DNA of 58,755 bases from contig JAMXLO010000138.1 of the NCBI GenBank assembly GCA_024280945.1, positions 1 through 58,755 on the forward strand, read 5' to 3'. Each line of letters opens with the position of its first letter. The first letter of the stretch is position 1. Of the stretch, positions 7,172-15,924 are shown one piece after another. Source of the stretch: Acetobacteraceae bacterium. Its GTDB lineage: Bacteria > Pseudomonadota > Alphaproteobacteria > Acetobacterales > Acetobacteraceae. A program made the translations under genes and the position numbers. The notes beneath the pieces were generated by a model that was not told the origin of the DNA, did no database searches, and worked only from the letters and a program-made list of their open reading frames with translations.

Positions 7172-8853
7172 TGAGTAACCCCGGTGAAACGCCGTGCAAC
7201 GCCGAACAGGATGGCGACGGCGATGAAGATGGTCGCGGTTTGGATCAATGCCATGGCCGCCGACAGCTCGGAACTGGAACTCAGCCAGGAATTAACGATG
7301 GCGGGTGCGATCACCTTGGAATTGGGGCCCATCAGAAAGATCGATACGCCTAACTCTCGCACCGAGGCGATGAAGATCAAGAGCCATGCGGCGACCAGTC
7401 CGGGGCGCAGCAGCGGCATGGTGACGGTGCGCATCTGGTAACCCCATTTCGCTCCGCAGACGCGGGCGCATTCCTCGAGGCTTGGATCGACCTGCAGCAC
7501 CACGCTGGCAATGGTGCGCAGGCCGAGAGGCAGGAATACGGTGAAATAGGCCAGGGCCAGCAGCCACAGCGTGCCGTAGATCGGGATCGGCAGATTGATC
7601 CAGGCCCATAGCAGGCCGAGACCGAACACGAGGCGCGGCACGGCCTGGGGGAACATGATGACGTACTCTGCCGCGGTGCTGCCTGGCATGCGCGAGCGAT
7701 AGATGATCCAGGCCAACACGCCGATCACCAGTACACCGATCGTGGAGACAGAGATTGCCAGCGTCAGGCTGTTGATGAAGGCGGGACCAACCGAGCCCAT
7801 CTGCATCGCAGTCGTGTAGTTGGCGACGGTGAACTGCATCTGCGGGATGATCACCGTGGCGAAGCGCTCAAATGACGTGAGCAGCAGGGCACCGAGCGGC
7901 AGAATGACGGCGACGATAATGTAGCCCCAGGCAATGGCGAGCAGCGGCCAGCGCAGTGCACCGACATCCATTTCGCGGGGGCGAAAGGCTTTGCCCGTGA
8001 TCGTGGTGTAGGTGCCCTTGCGCAGCACAAGGCGGGCGAGCGTCAGCGTGACCAGCATCACCACGAACAGCGACAGACCCATTGCGGCAGCCCGGCCGTA
8101 GTCGGGTGGAAATGACAGCGTGGCCTGCCAGATCGACGTGGTGACGACGTAGAACCGGCCTGGAATGCCGAGAACGAACGCCGCGGCGAATGAGCCCAGC
8201 ATTTCGGCGAACACAAAGATCGTGGCGCTGAGCACGCCTGGTGCGACCAGCGGCAACGTGATGCGTACTGCTGTGCGGAGCTTGCCGGCACCGAGCACAC
8301 GCGAGCTTTCCTCGAGCGACGGGTCCATCGACTTCATCGCGGCTGAAATCATGACGAAGGCAACGGTGCCCTCGAACAGCGCCATCACCCAGGCGATGCC
8401 CCAGGGCGAGTAGATGTTGAACAGGTCACCAGGTGCACCGAACGACCGCCATGCCTGGTTGACGAGACCAGTCTTCGGTCCCAGCAGCACGCCCCAGGCC
8501 AGCGCACCGATCAGCGGTGTCATGTAGTATGGCAGCTCCATCAGCCGTTCCAGCCGCTGCCGCCCCGGGATATTCGTGCGCGTCAGGATCCACGCCTGCA
8601 AGAAGCCGAAGATCACCGCGAGCACGGTGGCGATGCATGACACCAGCGCCGTATTGGTCAGCACATGGTAGTCGTCGATCAGATTGATGTAGTTGTCGAG
8701 GCCGTATTCCTCGGGTGGAAAGGCCGATGGATCGCCCACGTTGAGCGACTCGTTGATCAGGAATCCGATCGGGTAAAGCACCAGTGCACCGCACAGAAGC
8801 ACCACGAGCGGCATGACGATATGTCGCAGGCTGATGCCCTTGAGGCTCCGCAT
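7168..8853 (-). CDS. ABC transporter permease, fused double (FbpB-like)
   Basis: A 561-aa membrane protein with about 12 TM segments made of two homologous BPD_transp_1 units (about 1-290 and 291-561). Each has an EAA loop: PSLEESSRVLGAGKLR in the first half and PSLEECARVCGAKWGYQ in the second. Such in-line fused permeases are typical of Fe3+ (FbpB/HitB), thiamine or related importers and form the whole channel from one chain. ATG 8853 is used: the frame stays open far upstream into the binding-protein gene, but that stretch is antisense-like and lacks membrane character. The start lies 14 nt after the binding-protein stop. Confidence 0.92.
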   Translation of the reverse strand: MRSLKGISLRHIVMPLVVLLCGALVLYPIGFLINESLNVGDPSAFPPEEYGLDNYINLIDDYHVLTNTALVSCIATVLAVIFGFLQAWILTRTNIPGRQRLERLMELPYYMTPLIGALAWGVLLGPKTGLVNQAWRSFGAPGDLFNIYSPWGIAWVMALFEGTVAFVMISAAMKSMDPSLEESSRVLGAGKLRTAVRITLPLVAPGVLSATIFVFAEMLGSFAAAFVLGIPGRFYVVTTSIWQATLSFPPDYGRAAAMGLSLFVVMLVTLTLARLVLRKGTYTTITGKAFRPREMDVGALRWPLLAIAWGYIIVAVILPLGALLLTSFERFATVIIPQMQFTVANYTTAMQMGSVGPAFINSLTLAISVSTIGVLVIGVLAWIIYRSRMPGSTAAEYVIMFPQAVPRLVFGLGLLWAWINLPIPIYGTLWLLALAYFTVFLPLGLRTIASVVLQVDPSLEECARVCGAKWGYQMRTVTMPLLRPGLVAAWLLIFIASVRELGVSIFLMGPNSKVIAPAIVNSWLSSSSELSAAMALIQTATIFIAVAILFGVARRFTGVTQ

Positions 8854-8867
8854 CGTTAGCGACCCGC

Positions 8868-9926
8868 TCAGCGCAGGCCGGTGATCTTGTCCCACTCGCG
8901 CACGAACTGCGTGTGGGTCTTCTCGAACGCCGGCCAGTCGGTCGGGGTCAGCAGCTTGAAATTGTTGATGCTGACGCCACCGGGCGGGGGCGGCACATCG
9001 CTGCGCGGCGAATGGTAATAAAGGTTCTGTCCGTTGATGGTCTGACCGGGGACGCTGAGGAACCAGTCCATGAACAATTGTGCCGCAGCCGGATGCGGCG
9101 CCTTGTCGACGATGCCCCACGGCTGTGGCGAAGCCACCACGCCGTCCGGCGGAATGACGAACTCCACCGGCGCACCCTTTTGCTTCATGATCAGGTAGCC
9201 GGAATACTGTGCAGTCAGGGCAACCTTGTCCTGACCGTTCACCAGACGATCGAACTGCTGCACGTATGAGTCGAAGGCGTGTGGCTTCAATGGTGCCAGC
9301 TTCGGCCAGAAGTCCTCGCCATAGAGCTGGCGCAGCACATACCACTCGACGTGCTGCAGGCCGGAAATGGTCACCTTGACCGAGATCGCGTCGGTCCATT
9401 TCGGATCGAGCATATCGTGCCACGTCTTCGGCGCTTCAGCGGCTGGCACCAGGTTCGGATTGTAGGCAATCGCGGCGATGGCGAGCGCGCCCCAGGTCCA
9501 GGCGCCTTCCGGCGAGCTTTTGTACTCCGGTCTGTAGGCTGCCATTTCTGGCGAAACGTACTGCATGTATCCGCCGCGCTTTTGGAAATCGAGCGCGAAA
9601 CTCATGTCGGAGAGTTGGGCGATGTCGGCGAGATAGACGTTGCCCTGACGCTCGGTCCGCAGGCGCGCGTACAGGCCGCCGGCTTGAATCCGGAGATAGG
9701 TCGGCTTGATTTGCGGGAACAACGAGTGGAATTTGGCCAGCACCTGCTCGGAAGGCGCTTCGGGATCTGTGGCATAGACCACCAGAGCGCCTTCACTTTC
9801 AGCCTTGGCGACGTCGGCACAGGTTTTGAAGCCGGCCAGTTGCTGCGGGTCCTCGCAAGCGGATGCGGCAACAATGCTCAGAGCCGTCACGAGAACCGCT
9901 AGTGTCCCGATTCGGAAGTCCGTCAC
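8868..9926 (-). CDS. Periplasmic substrate-binding protein, Fe3+-type ABC importer
   Basis: A 352-aa exported protein. The N-terminus (about 1-23) is a signal peptide with a hydrophobic core AVLVTALSIVAASA. The mature part shows the extracellular-binding family 1/6 layout: GALVVYATDPEAPSEQVLA, a Gly-rich hinge, WTWGALAIAAIAYNPNL, a KTWHDMLDPKW segment and ASPQPWGIVDKAPHP. These match Fe3+-, phosphonate- or polyamine-type binders; iron-binding tyrosines cannot be assigned with confidence. It is the first gene of a three-gene importer operon. GTG 9926 is the only start that keeps the signal peptide. A palindromic repeat stands in its upstream region. Confidence 0.87.
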   Translation of the reverse strand: MTDFRIGTLAVLVTALSIVAASACEDPQQLAGFKTCADVAKAESEGALVVYATDPEAPSEQVLAKFHSLFPQIKPTYLRIQAGGLYARLRTERQGNVYLADIAQLSDMSFALDFQKRGGYMQYVSPEMAAYRPEYKSSPEGAWTWGALAIAAIAYNPNLVPAAEAPKTWHDMLDPKWTDAISVKVTISGLQHVEWYVLRQLYGEDFWPKLAPLKPHAFDSYVQQFDRLVNGQDKVALTAQYSGYLIMKQKGAPVEFVIPPDGVVASPQPWGIVDKAPHPAAAQLFMDWFLSVPGQTINGQNLYYHSPRSDVPPPPGGVSINNFKLLTPTDWPAFEKTHTQFVREWDKITGLR

Positions 9927-9986
9927 AGTGTGGTTCCGCTGGATACGGACTGCCTAAGCGATAAGGACACTAGCAAACCATTGATG

Positions 9987-10063
9987 CTAGTGTGGTTTCT
10001 GGTTGCGAAGTCCGCTACGGCGGCTGATCCACAATGTGGTGGACTTCGGAACCACCACACTAG
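9987..10063. repeat. 77-bp MITE-like inverted repeat
   Basis: A palindromic element bounded by CTAG at both ends. The left arm reads CTAGTGTGGT(TTCT)GGTTGCGAAGTCC. The complement of the right arm reads CTAGTGTGGTGGTTCCGAAGTCC, so they match except for a 4-nt insertion and one base. A further short inverted repeat, CACTAGCA/TGCTAGTG (9968-9992), abuts the left end. It fills most of the space (9927-10160) between the NHL gene and the importer operon. CTAG-bounded palindromes suggest a small non-autonomous element of IS630/Tc type; that origin is inferred. Confidence 0.6.
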
Positions 10064-10160
10064 ACACAGGTGACGCACTGCTTCCTCCCGACGTCGCTGG
10101 TGCGACTAGAGCACAACGAATGCCTGCGGAAAACCGATGGCCAATTGACGCGATGGCCCG

Positions 10161-11117
10161 TCAACGCTGGGCAAGCTTCTGTATTCGGTGGTTTTCGGAA
10201 TCGCCGATATAGACCGCACCGTCCGCGCCGACGACCGCGCCATGCGGCCGCGCCAGAGCGTCGGGGCCGGGCTCACCGGTGCCGGCGATCGTCCGAACGA
10301 TCCAGCTCTGCGCATCGATCAGCCGGATGACGTGATTTTCGGTGTCGACAATGAACACGTTGCCAGCGGGATCGAGTGCCATCTCTTTCGGCGCATCGAA
10401 CACGGCGTATCGTGCGTCATGATCATCTCCAGCGTAGCCGCGTGCACCGGTGCCGGCGATCGTCTCGATGATGCCGTCCCGCACACGACGCAGGCTGCTG
10501 CCCTGGCGCTCCAGAATGTAGAGTGAATTGTCCGGCGCCAGTGCGACGGCGCGCGCGCCAAAGATGTCGGCCGCCGCGGCCGGTCCACCGTCGCCGGCGT
10601 GGCGGCCGTTGCCGGTGCCGGCGAACGTGGAAAGCGCACCGGTGGCAAGATCGATGACGCGGACCCGATGGTCGGCGACGTCGGCAATGAACAGCTGGCG
10701 GTGCTCGCGATCCAGCGCCAGGCCATTCGGTTCGACCAGTTCGGCCAAAGTGCTGATAATGCCGCCGGCATCGATCCGCCGCACGCGCTTGTTCAGTCGA
10801 TCGGCGACGTAGATGTTGCCCGCCCGATCGATGATGATGCCGTACGGCTGATTCATCTGCGCCTGGATCGCGGGCCCGCCGTCGCCGGCGAATCCGTTCT
10901 GACCGGTTCCAGCGATCGTGCTGATGACGCCGGTCCGAGCATCGATGCGACGGATGCAGTGGTTGTAGGTGTCAGAGAAGCAGAGATTGCCGTCCGGGTC
11001 GAACGCGAGGTCGAAGGGATTGTTCAGGCGCGCCTGGGTGGCGGGACCACCATCGCCCGCATAGCCAGGCTCACCGGTTCCGGCGATGGTCGTCATGGTC
11101 CAATGTGATTGCGGCAT
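10161..11117 (-). CDS. NHL-repeat beta-propeller protein
   Basis: A 318-aa protein made of about six NHL blades. The repeating unit contains IAGTGxxGxAGDGGPA, then LxxPxGxAxDxxGNxYxAD and NHxxRxID; examples begin near residues 9, 62 and 165. The final blade, IGDSENHRIQKL, closes the propeller. NHL propellers bind proteins, RNA or small molecules, or act as lyases; there is no active-site signature I can assign. No signal peptide is evident, as the start MPQSHWTM leads straight into blade one. ATG 11117 is preceded by GGGAGG. It is divergent from the unknown gene at 11190 with 72 bp between. Confidence 0.85.
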   Translation of the reverse strand: MPQSHWTMTTIAGTGEPGYAGDGGPATQARLNNPFDLAFDPDGNLCFSDTYNHCIRRIDARTGVISTIAGTGQNGFAGDGGPAIQAQMNQPYGIIIDRAGNIYVADRLNKRVRRIDAGGIISTLAELVEPNGLALDREHRQLFIADVADHRVRVIDLATGALSTFAGTGNGRHAGDGGPAAAADIFGARAVALAPDNSLYILERQGSSLRRVRDGIIETIAGTGARGYAGDDHDARYAVFDAPKEMALDPAGNVFIVDTENHVIRLIDAQSWIVRTIAGTGEPGPDALARPHGAVVGADGAVYIGDSENHRIQKLAQR

Positions 11118-11189
11118 CGCATCCTCCCAAGGTTGTCGGCTTCGCCCGTTCAAGCCTAGGATAAGTCAGCGAATTGCCGGAGGATACCG

Positions 11190-12791
11190 ATGGACATGCA
11201 GGTGGACCGCGCCACGAGCACACTCTACGCGAAGCTGGAGGAGCGGGTCCTGGCACGTGACCAGATCGGCGCCAGCCAGGCGTACTATGACCTCGTGCGC
11301 GCGGGCCGCCCGCTGAAGGAGATCGTAGCCGAGGGCGTGCGGATCCATGCGCCGTACACGCATGTGCCATACCATGAGCGCATCGACGACGGCTATCCCA
11401 ACTTCGTCAACAACGACCACTGCCTGTTGAGCGCGCGCGCCACCATCAACCTGACCAAGATGGTGCCGGAACGGTTGGCGATGCTGCCGATGGCGCAAAC
11501 CATCTGGTACATCCCAAGCGGGCTGGACATCTGGAACCAGAAGATCAACAAGGCGCCGGGACACTATACCCGCATGCGTGGCAATCTCGGCAGCGTGGAG
11601 AAGCCGCCGGAACCCGTGGTGTACTGGCCGGATCAGGAACCGCTGCGTCAGGACGGCCCGCTGCAGGAGCGTCTGTCCAACTGGCTCACGCTGGTGCATC
11701 GCGGTCAGGTGATCGATGCCTATCGGACTTTCCTCGGCCTGATGGAGGACGTGCCCAACCGCAAGGCGGTGCTGGCAGAGCTGGTGTTCGCCGGGTTGAT
11801 CGACGTGCAGGACCGCATGCTGTTCAACCGCTCCTACACGACGGGGCACAAGGCGTATCGCGCTCGGTCAACGGTGGAGATCGGCAACGCGATCGGCTGG
11901 GATGATCCGGCCTCGCATCATGTGCTGTACGCCGGGGCGCTGGACATGGCCGTCGGGCCGCGCTGGTACTCGACCTACGAGATGGCGTGCAACATGGTAA
12001 AGATGCACATCGAGGGCGAGGCGCTGCATGCCGTGCCATATGGCGGCGTGAGCGACGCTGAGGTTGCGGTGCTGCGCAACAATAAGGCGGCGCTGAACCA
12101 GGAAGAGGCTGCAGGGCTGATCGAGGCAGTGCTGCGCAGCCATGAGCCGGACAACCTGCACTGCATTACCCGGTTGCTGAAGGCGGGGAAGGACCCGCGG
12201 CGTATCCTGGACGTGCTGCAGATCGCGGCTGCGACAGTGGTGCTGGAAGCGGTCGACCCGAACAACTTCTCGATGCCGCATCACTGCTACGAGTACTGCA
12301 ACACGCTGGCGTGGTTCTTCGACAATTTCGACCATCCGCGCCGGTTGCGACTGATCTACCTGCTGGCTTCGTACTTGAACCATGTCGCGTGGCATCAGCA
12401 AGGGATCGGTGACGTCAATCCGGTGGAGGTCAAGGCACCCAGCGGTGCGGACACGCTGACCGCCGGCCAGTTGCTGGAGAAGGTGGACAGCGCGGTGTGC
12501 GCACTGAACGGGCCCGAGAGCCTGTCATGGACTCAGGCATATCTGAACAATGTCAGCGACCGTGGACCTCTGGTGGAACGCATCGCGCTGGCGGCGACCA
12601 AGCTGGGCAACGACCCGCACAACCAGGAGATCGCCCAGTGCATGCTGATGGATTACGGCACCAACCGACATCCGGTGCGCGACAAGCTCCTGCTGGCAGC
12701 GGCGTACCATACGGCGATGCATCGGAAGTACGGCGACCCGCTGGAGCCCGCACGGCGCTACGGTGAGGCGATGGGAGTGGCACTGCAGTAG
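11190..12791 (+). CDS. Unknown 533-aa His-rich protein
   Basis: No family is recognised with confidence. It is a largely helical soluble protein of 533 aa with several conserved-looking His/aromatic clusters: HAPYTHVPYHERIDDG (about 53-68), NNDHCLLSARA, HHVLYAGALDMAVGPRWY (about 242-260), MPHHCYEYCNTLAWFF (about 361-376) and SYLNHVAWHQQ. These could form a metal or cofactor site; questin-oxidase-like proteins are one possibility, held weakly. GGAGG lies 6 nt before ATG 11190. It is the first gene of a run (unknown, TauD-like, TMEM175-like, amidohydrolase) with short gaps, so a degradative pathway role is plausible but unproven. Confidence 0.7.
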   Translation: MDMQVDRATSTLYAKLEERVLARDQIGASQAYYDLVRAGRPLKEIVAEGVRIHAPYTHVPYHERIDDGYPNFVNNDHCLLSARATINLTKMVPERLAMLPMAQTIWYIPSGLDIWNQKINKAPGHYTRMRGNLGSVEKPPEPVVYWPDQEPLRQDGPLQERLSNWLTLVHRGQVIDAYRTFLGLMEDVPNRKAVLAELVFAGLIDVQDRMLFNRSYTTGHKAYRARSTVEIGNAIGWDDPASHHVLYAGALDMAVGPRWYSTYEMACNMVKMHIEGEALHAVPYGGVSDAEVAVLRNNKAALNQEEAAGLIEAVLRSHEPDNLHCITRLLKAGKDPRRILDVLQIAAATVVLEAVDPNNFSMPHHCYEYCNTLAWFFDNFDHPRRLRLIYLLASYLNHVAWHQQGIGDVNPVEVKAPSGADTLTAGQLLEKVDSAVCALNGPESLSWTQAYLNNVSDRGPLVERIALAATKLGNDPHNQEIAQCMLMDYGTNRHPVRDKLLLAAAYHTAMHRKYGDPLEPARRYGEAMGVALQ

Positions 12792-12811
12792 GGCCTCTGA
12801 CGGAGGACGCG

Positions 12812-13891
12812 ATGCCTGCGCTGGATGCGATGTCAAACGCCTCAATGTGCCGGCCGATAACCGGTCCGTCGGTCTGGTTCGCCGACGATATGCGTGGGCG
12901 CGAGTCTGAGTGGAGCTACCGCCTGTCGCCCGCGGAAGTCGCCGAACTCGAGGTGGCGCTGCGCGCGGTGCAGGCGCGCGGATTGGACGTCGCAGCTATC
13001 ACCCGGCAGGACTTTCCGTTACCGACGCTTGGTCCGGTGCTCGACCGGCTGTGCGATGACGTGCTGAATGGCCGCGGCTTTGTCCTGCTGCGCGGCGTGC
13101 CGGTCGAGGACCGGCCGATCGCAGAAAGCGCCGCGATGTACTGGGGCATCGGCACCTATTTCGGCAGCGCGCGCTCGCAGAACGCCAAGGGCCATCTGCT
13201 GGGCCATGTCTACGATCTTGGCGGCAGCAGTGCGACCAATCCGACCATCCGCAGCTACGCAACGTCCGAGCGTCAGAACTTCCATATCGATCGCTGTGAC
13301 GTGGTGGCGCTGCTGTGTTTGCGGCGGGCGAAGTCGGGCGGCCTTTCCGCAATCGTCAGTTCGATGGCACTGCACAATGTGATGCTGGAGCGGCGGCCCG
13401 ATCTGCTGGAACGGCTGTATCAGCCGATGCCGGTCGATCGGCGCGGCGAAGTGCCGGAAGGCAAGGCGCCCTTCTATGAGGCTCCAGTGTTCAACCCGCA
13501 TGCCGGGAACGTCTCGGTGCTGTACTCGCGACTGCATATCGGCTCGTCGCAACGCTTCGCCGAGGCGCGACGGCTGGCACCGGAGGACATCGAGGCACTC
13601 GATATGCTGGCCGCACTGGCGGCTGATGACGCGTTGCGCCTCGACATGACGTTCATGCCGGGCGACATCCAGTTCCTGCACAACCACACGATCTTGCACG
13701 CGCGAACCGGGTACGAGGACTGGCCCGAGGCAGAGCGAAAGCGGCATCTGCTGCGATTGTGGCTTGCGCCGAAGCGGGCGCGCGCGCTGCCGCCGGTGTT
13801 CGCCGAGTGCTACGGCGGCATTGTCCCCGGGGATCGCGGCGGGATCATCTGTCCTGGTACCCGGCTGCATGCGCCACTGACGCCAGGCTGA
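12812..13891 (+). CDS. TauD/TfdA-family Fe(II)/2-oxoglutarate dioxygenase (paralogue 1)
   Basis: A 359-aa double-stranded beta-helix oxygenase. The facial triad is visible as His158-x-Asp160 (FHIDRCD) and a distal His in NHTILHARTGYED, with the 2-oxoglutarate-binding Arg in RHLLRLWL. An upstream segment GRGFVLLRGVPV is also typical of the family. Such enzymes hydroxylate small carboxylates, sulfonates or similar substrates; the substrate here is unknown. ATG 12812 follows GGAGG. It lies 20 bp after the 533-aa unknown gene. A clear paralogue at 34246 shares the HxDRCD block, the ARTGYED/GRTAYED block and the C-terminal LWL motif. Confidence 0.88.
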   Translation: MPALDAMSNASMCRPITGPSVWFADDMRGRESEWSYRLSPAEVAELEVALRAVQARGLDVAAITRQDFPLPTLGPVLDRLCDDVLNGRGFVLLRGVPVEDRPIAESAAMYWGIGTYFGSARSQNAKGHLLGHVYDLGGSSATNPTIRSYATSERQNFHIDRCDVVALLCLRRAKSGGLSAIVSSMALHNVMLERRPDLLERLYQPMPVDRRGEVPEGKAPFYEAPVFNPHAGNVSVLYSRLHIGSSQRFAEARRLAPEDIEALDMLAALAADDALRLDMTFMPGDIQFLHNHTILHARTGYEDWPEAERKRHLLRLWLAPKRARALPPVFAECYGGIVPGDRGGIICPGTRLHAPLTPG

Positions 13892-13946
13892 AGGTCGCGC
13901 CGGGCTTGGCGGGCAACCACACGCCGCTGGCTGCCGAACGGTGGGT

Positions 13947-14549
13947 ATGATGGAGAAGGACCGGCTCCTCGCGTTCAGTGACGGCGTGATCGCAGTGGTC
14001 ATCACGATCATGGTGCTGGAGCTTAAGGCACCGCACGAGGCAACACTCGGTGCCTTGGCAGAGGCGGCGCCGGTATTTCTCAGCTATGTCCTGAGCTTCA
14101 TCTACGTAGCGATCTATTGGAACAACCATCACCACTTCTTCCATCTGGTGAGGCACGTCGATGGCGCGATGCTGTGGGCCAACCTGCATCTTCTCTTCTG
14201 GATCTCGCTTATTCCGTTCACGACGAGTTGGATGGGCGAATACCATGAGGCGGCGGTGCCCAGCGCGGTATATGGCGCCGTATTGCTGGCAGCCGCGATC
14301 GCCTGGTACGTGATGCAGAAGGTGATCATACGCTCGCAGGGCGAGCATTCGCGGCTTGCGCGTGCGCTGGGTCGCGACCTCAAAGGCAGGCTGTCGCCGC
14401 TGTGCTATCTCATGAGCATTCTACTGTCCTTTGTCGATACCCGCATCGCCCAGGCGATCTATGCACTGGTGGCGCTGATGTGGTTGATTCCGGACCGGCG
14501 CATCGAGCGGGCATTGACCAGATCGCGCCGCGATCGTCCTGCCGGCTGA
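13947..14549 (+). CDS. TMEM175/DUF1211-family potassium channel-like protein
   Basis: A 200-aa membrane protein with about six TM helices. The first helix carries FSDGVIAVVITIMVLEL, the FSDxVxA signature of TMEM175/DUF1211 proteins, whose TM1 lines a K+ pore. A second segment WNNHHHFFHLVRHVDGAMLWANLHLLFWISLIPF is the typical H-rich loop plus TM3 region, and FTTSWMGEY follows. Bacterial members have one such unit and are thought to assemble as tetramers. ATG 13947 or 13950 may start it; an in-frame GTG lies at 13941. It sits between the TauD-like and amidohydrolase genes, 2 kb before the potassium island. Confidence 0.87.
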   Translation: MMEKDRLLAFSDGVIAVVITIMVLELKAPHEATLGALAEAAPVFLSYVLSFIYVAIYWNNHHHFFHLVRHVDGAMLWANLHLLFWISLIPFTTSWMGEYHEAAVPSAVYGAVLLAAAIAWYVMQKVIIRSQGEHSRLARALGRDLKGRLSPLCYLMSILLSFVDTRIAQAIYALVALMWLIPDRRIERALTRSRRDRPAG

Positions 14550-14575
14550 ATATCGGATAACGAGGAGGAACACGC

Positions 14576-15646
14576 ATGCCTGTCACGGGTGATCTCGTCA
14601 CCACCGCACTGTCCGCCATTGCCTTCATCCCCTGTGCAATGGCAAGTGTCAGCTCCACATCCAGGCCGGCGCCTCGCCGCCGCGAGACCGTGATCAACGG
14701 CAAGCGCGTGAAGACGGTCGACGTCCACGCTCACTGCATCGTTCCGGCGGCTGCCGCAGTGATCAATCACCCGCTGGAAGCGCCCGGCCTTTTGATGGAC
14801 GATACCAGTACACGCATTGCGGCGATGGACGCGCAGGGCATCGACGTCGAGGTGCTCAGCATCAATCCCTATTGGTACCGCGCGCCGCGTGATGCGGCAG
14901 CCGAGTTGATCAAGGTGCAGAACGAGACGCTGGGACAGTACTGCGCGGCCAATCGTGAGCGGTTCGCAGGCTTCGCCACTGCGGCGTTGCAACATCCCGA
15001 ACTTGCGGCCGAGCAGGTTGAATATGCGGTGAAGCAACTCGGCTTCCGCGGCGTCGGTGTGGGTGGCAGCGTCGCTGGCGAAGAACTCGCCAACCCGCGC
15101 TTCCATCCGTTCTGGGCGAAATGCGAGGAACTCGGGGTGCTGGTGTTCATGCATCCGCTTGGCACACGCGAACTGGAACCGTCCGGACGGCTCAACGGCA
15201 GCGGGTTGTTGACCAACACGATCGGCAATCCGCTGGAGACGACGATCGCGCTGTCGCACCTGATCTTCGAGGGTACGCTTGACCGCTTCCCCGGCCTGAA
15301 GATCTGTGCGGCGCACGGTGGAGGGTTCCTGCCATCTTATGCCAACCGCTCGGATGCGGTGATCCGCACATTCCCGCAGCGGGTCGGTCCACTGCCGAAG
15401 AAGCAGCCGACAGCGTATCTGCGCGACGGGCAGCTGTTCTTCGACACGATCGTCTTCACCCCTGAGGCGCTACGGCACCTGATAGCCGAGACGGGACCAG
15501 GGCAAATTATGATCGGTACCGACTATCCGTTCCCCTGGACCAGCACCGAAGTCGATCTTGTGCTCAACACCCCCGGCCTGACGGATGACCAACGTGTCGC
15601 CATCCTGGGCGGGACCGCTTCGCGGTTGCTCGGCTTGGCCAGCTGA
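14576..15646 (+). CDS. Amidohydrolase-2 (ACMSD-like) family protein
   Basis: A 356-aa metal-dependent hydrolase/decarboxylase with a TIM barrel. The metal-site motifs are VDVHAHC (about 44-50), FMHPLG with the mid-barrel His (about 191), ICAAHGGG (about 241) and IGTDYPFPW with the late Asp (about 312). This set is typical of the aminocarboxymuconate-semialdehyde decarboxylase and related aromatic decarboxylase group. GAGGAGGA stands before ATG 14576. The first 25 residues are hydrophobic and could be an artefact of an early start, since family members normally begin near residue 25. It is the last gene of the run beginning at 11190. Confidence 0.88.
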   Translation: MPVTGDLVTTALSAIAFIPCAMASVSSTSRPAPRRRETVINGKRVKTVDVHAHCIVPAAAAVINHPLEAPGLLMDDTSTRIAAMDAQGIDVEVLSINPYWYRAPRDAAAELIKVQNETLGQYCAANRERFAGFATAALQHPELAAEQVEYAVKQLGFRGVGVGGSVAGEELANPRFHPFWAKCEELGVLVFMHPLGTRELEPSGRLNGSGLLTNTIGNPLETTIALSHLIFEGTLDRFPGLKICAAHGGGFLPSYANRSDAVIRTFPQRVGPLPKKQPTAYLRDGQLFFDTIVFTPEALRHLIAETGPGQIMIGTDYPFPWTSTEVDLVLNTPGLTDDQRVAILGGTASRLLGLAS

Positions 15647-15797
15647 CGTGCTGCCAAGAGCCAAGACGAAGGTCGGGCACCGGACACCGTCCCTGGCAGC
15701 GTAGCGTCGCTTCCCACCCAGCCAAGCCGACAGCGTGACCACCGCCGCATCGCGCGCTAGGGGAACGCGCCGGTGCCAGGTCCTCTCGACCCGCGCG

Positions 15798-15816
15798 TAT
15801 ATGCAAAATCTATATG
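15798..15816 (+). promoter_or_regulatory. Putative KdpE site upstream of the kdpA1 cluster
   Basis: Direct repeat TATATG-N7-TATATG followed by CG. It matches the boxes at 20912 and 22665 except that its period is 13 rather than 11 bp. TATACG, a possible -10, begins 31 bp after the second repeat (15842) with TTCGCC 17 nt before it. The first gene downstream starts at 15925. The rest of 15647-15924 shows no gene. Confidence 0.5.
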
Positions 15817-15924
15817 CGTTCGCCGCGGGTGCGATGGCAATTATACGCGCTCGGTTCGATCTTGCGGCGGCCGTGAATCGTGACCCTTCTGGTTCACACA
15901 TCGCACTCCAGGAGCCATCTCTCC

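Noticed and set aside
8854-9423. N-terminal extension of the ABC permease into the binding-protein gene
   Set aside because: The extension is out of frame with the binding protein, lacks membrane character, and the ATG at 8853 gives a normal FbpB-like protein.
10161-11117. Spaced repeats resembling a CRISPR array
   Set aside because: The repeats are in frame, about 150-170 bp apart and encode NHL blades; there is no constant repeat with unique spacers and no cas gene.
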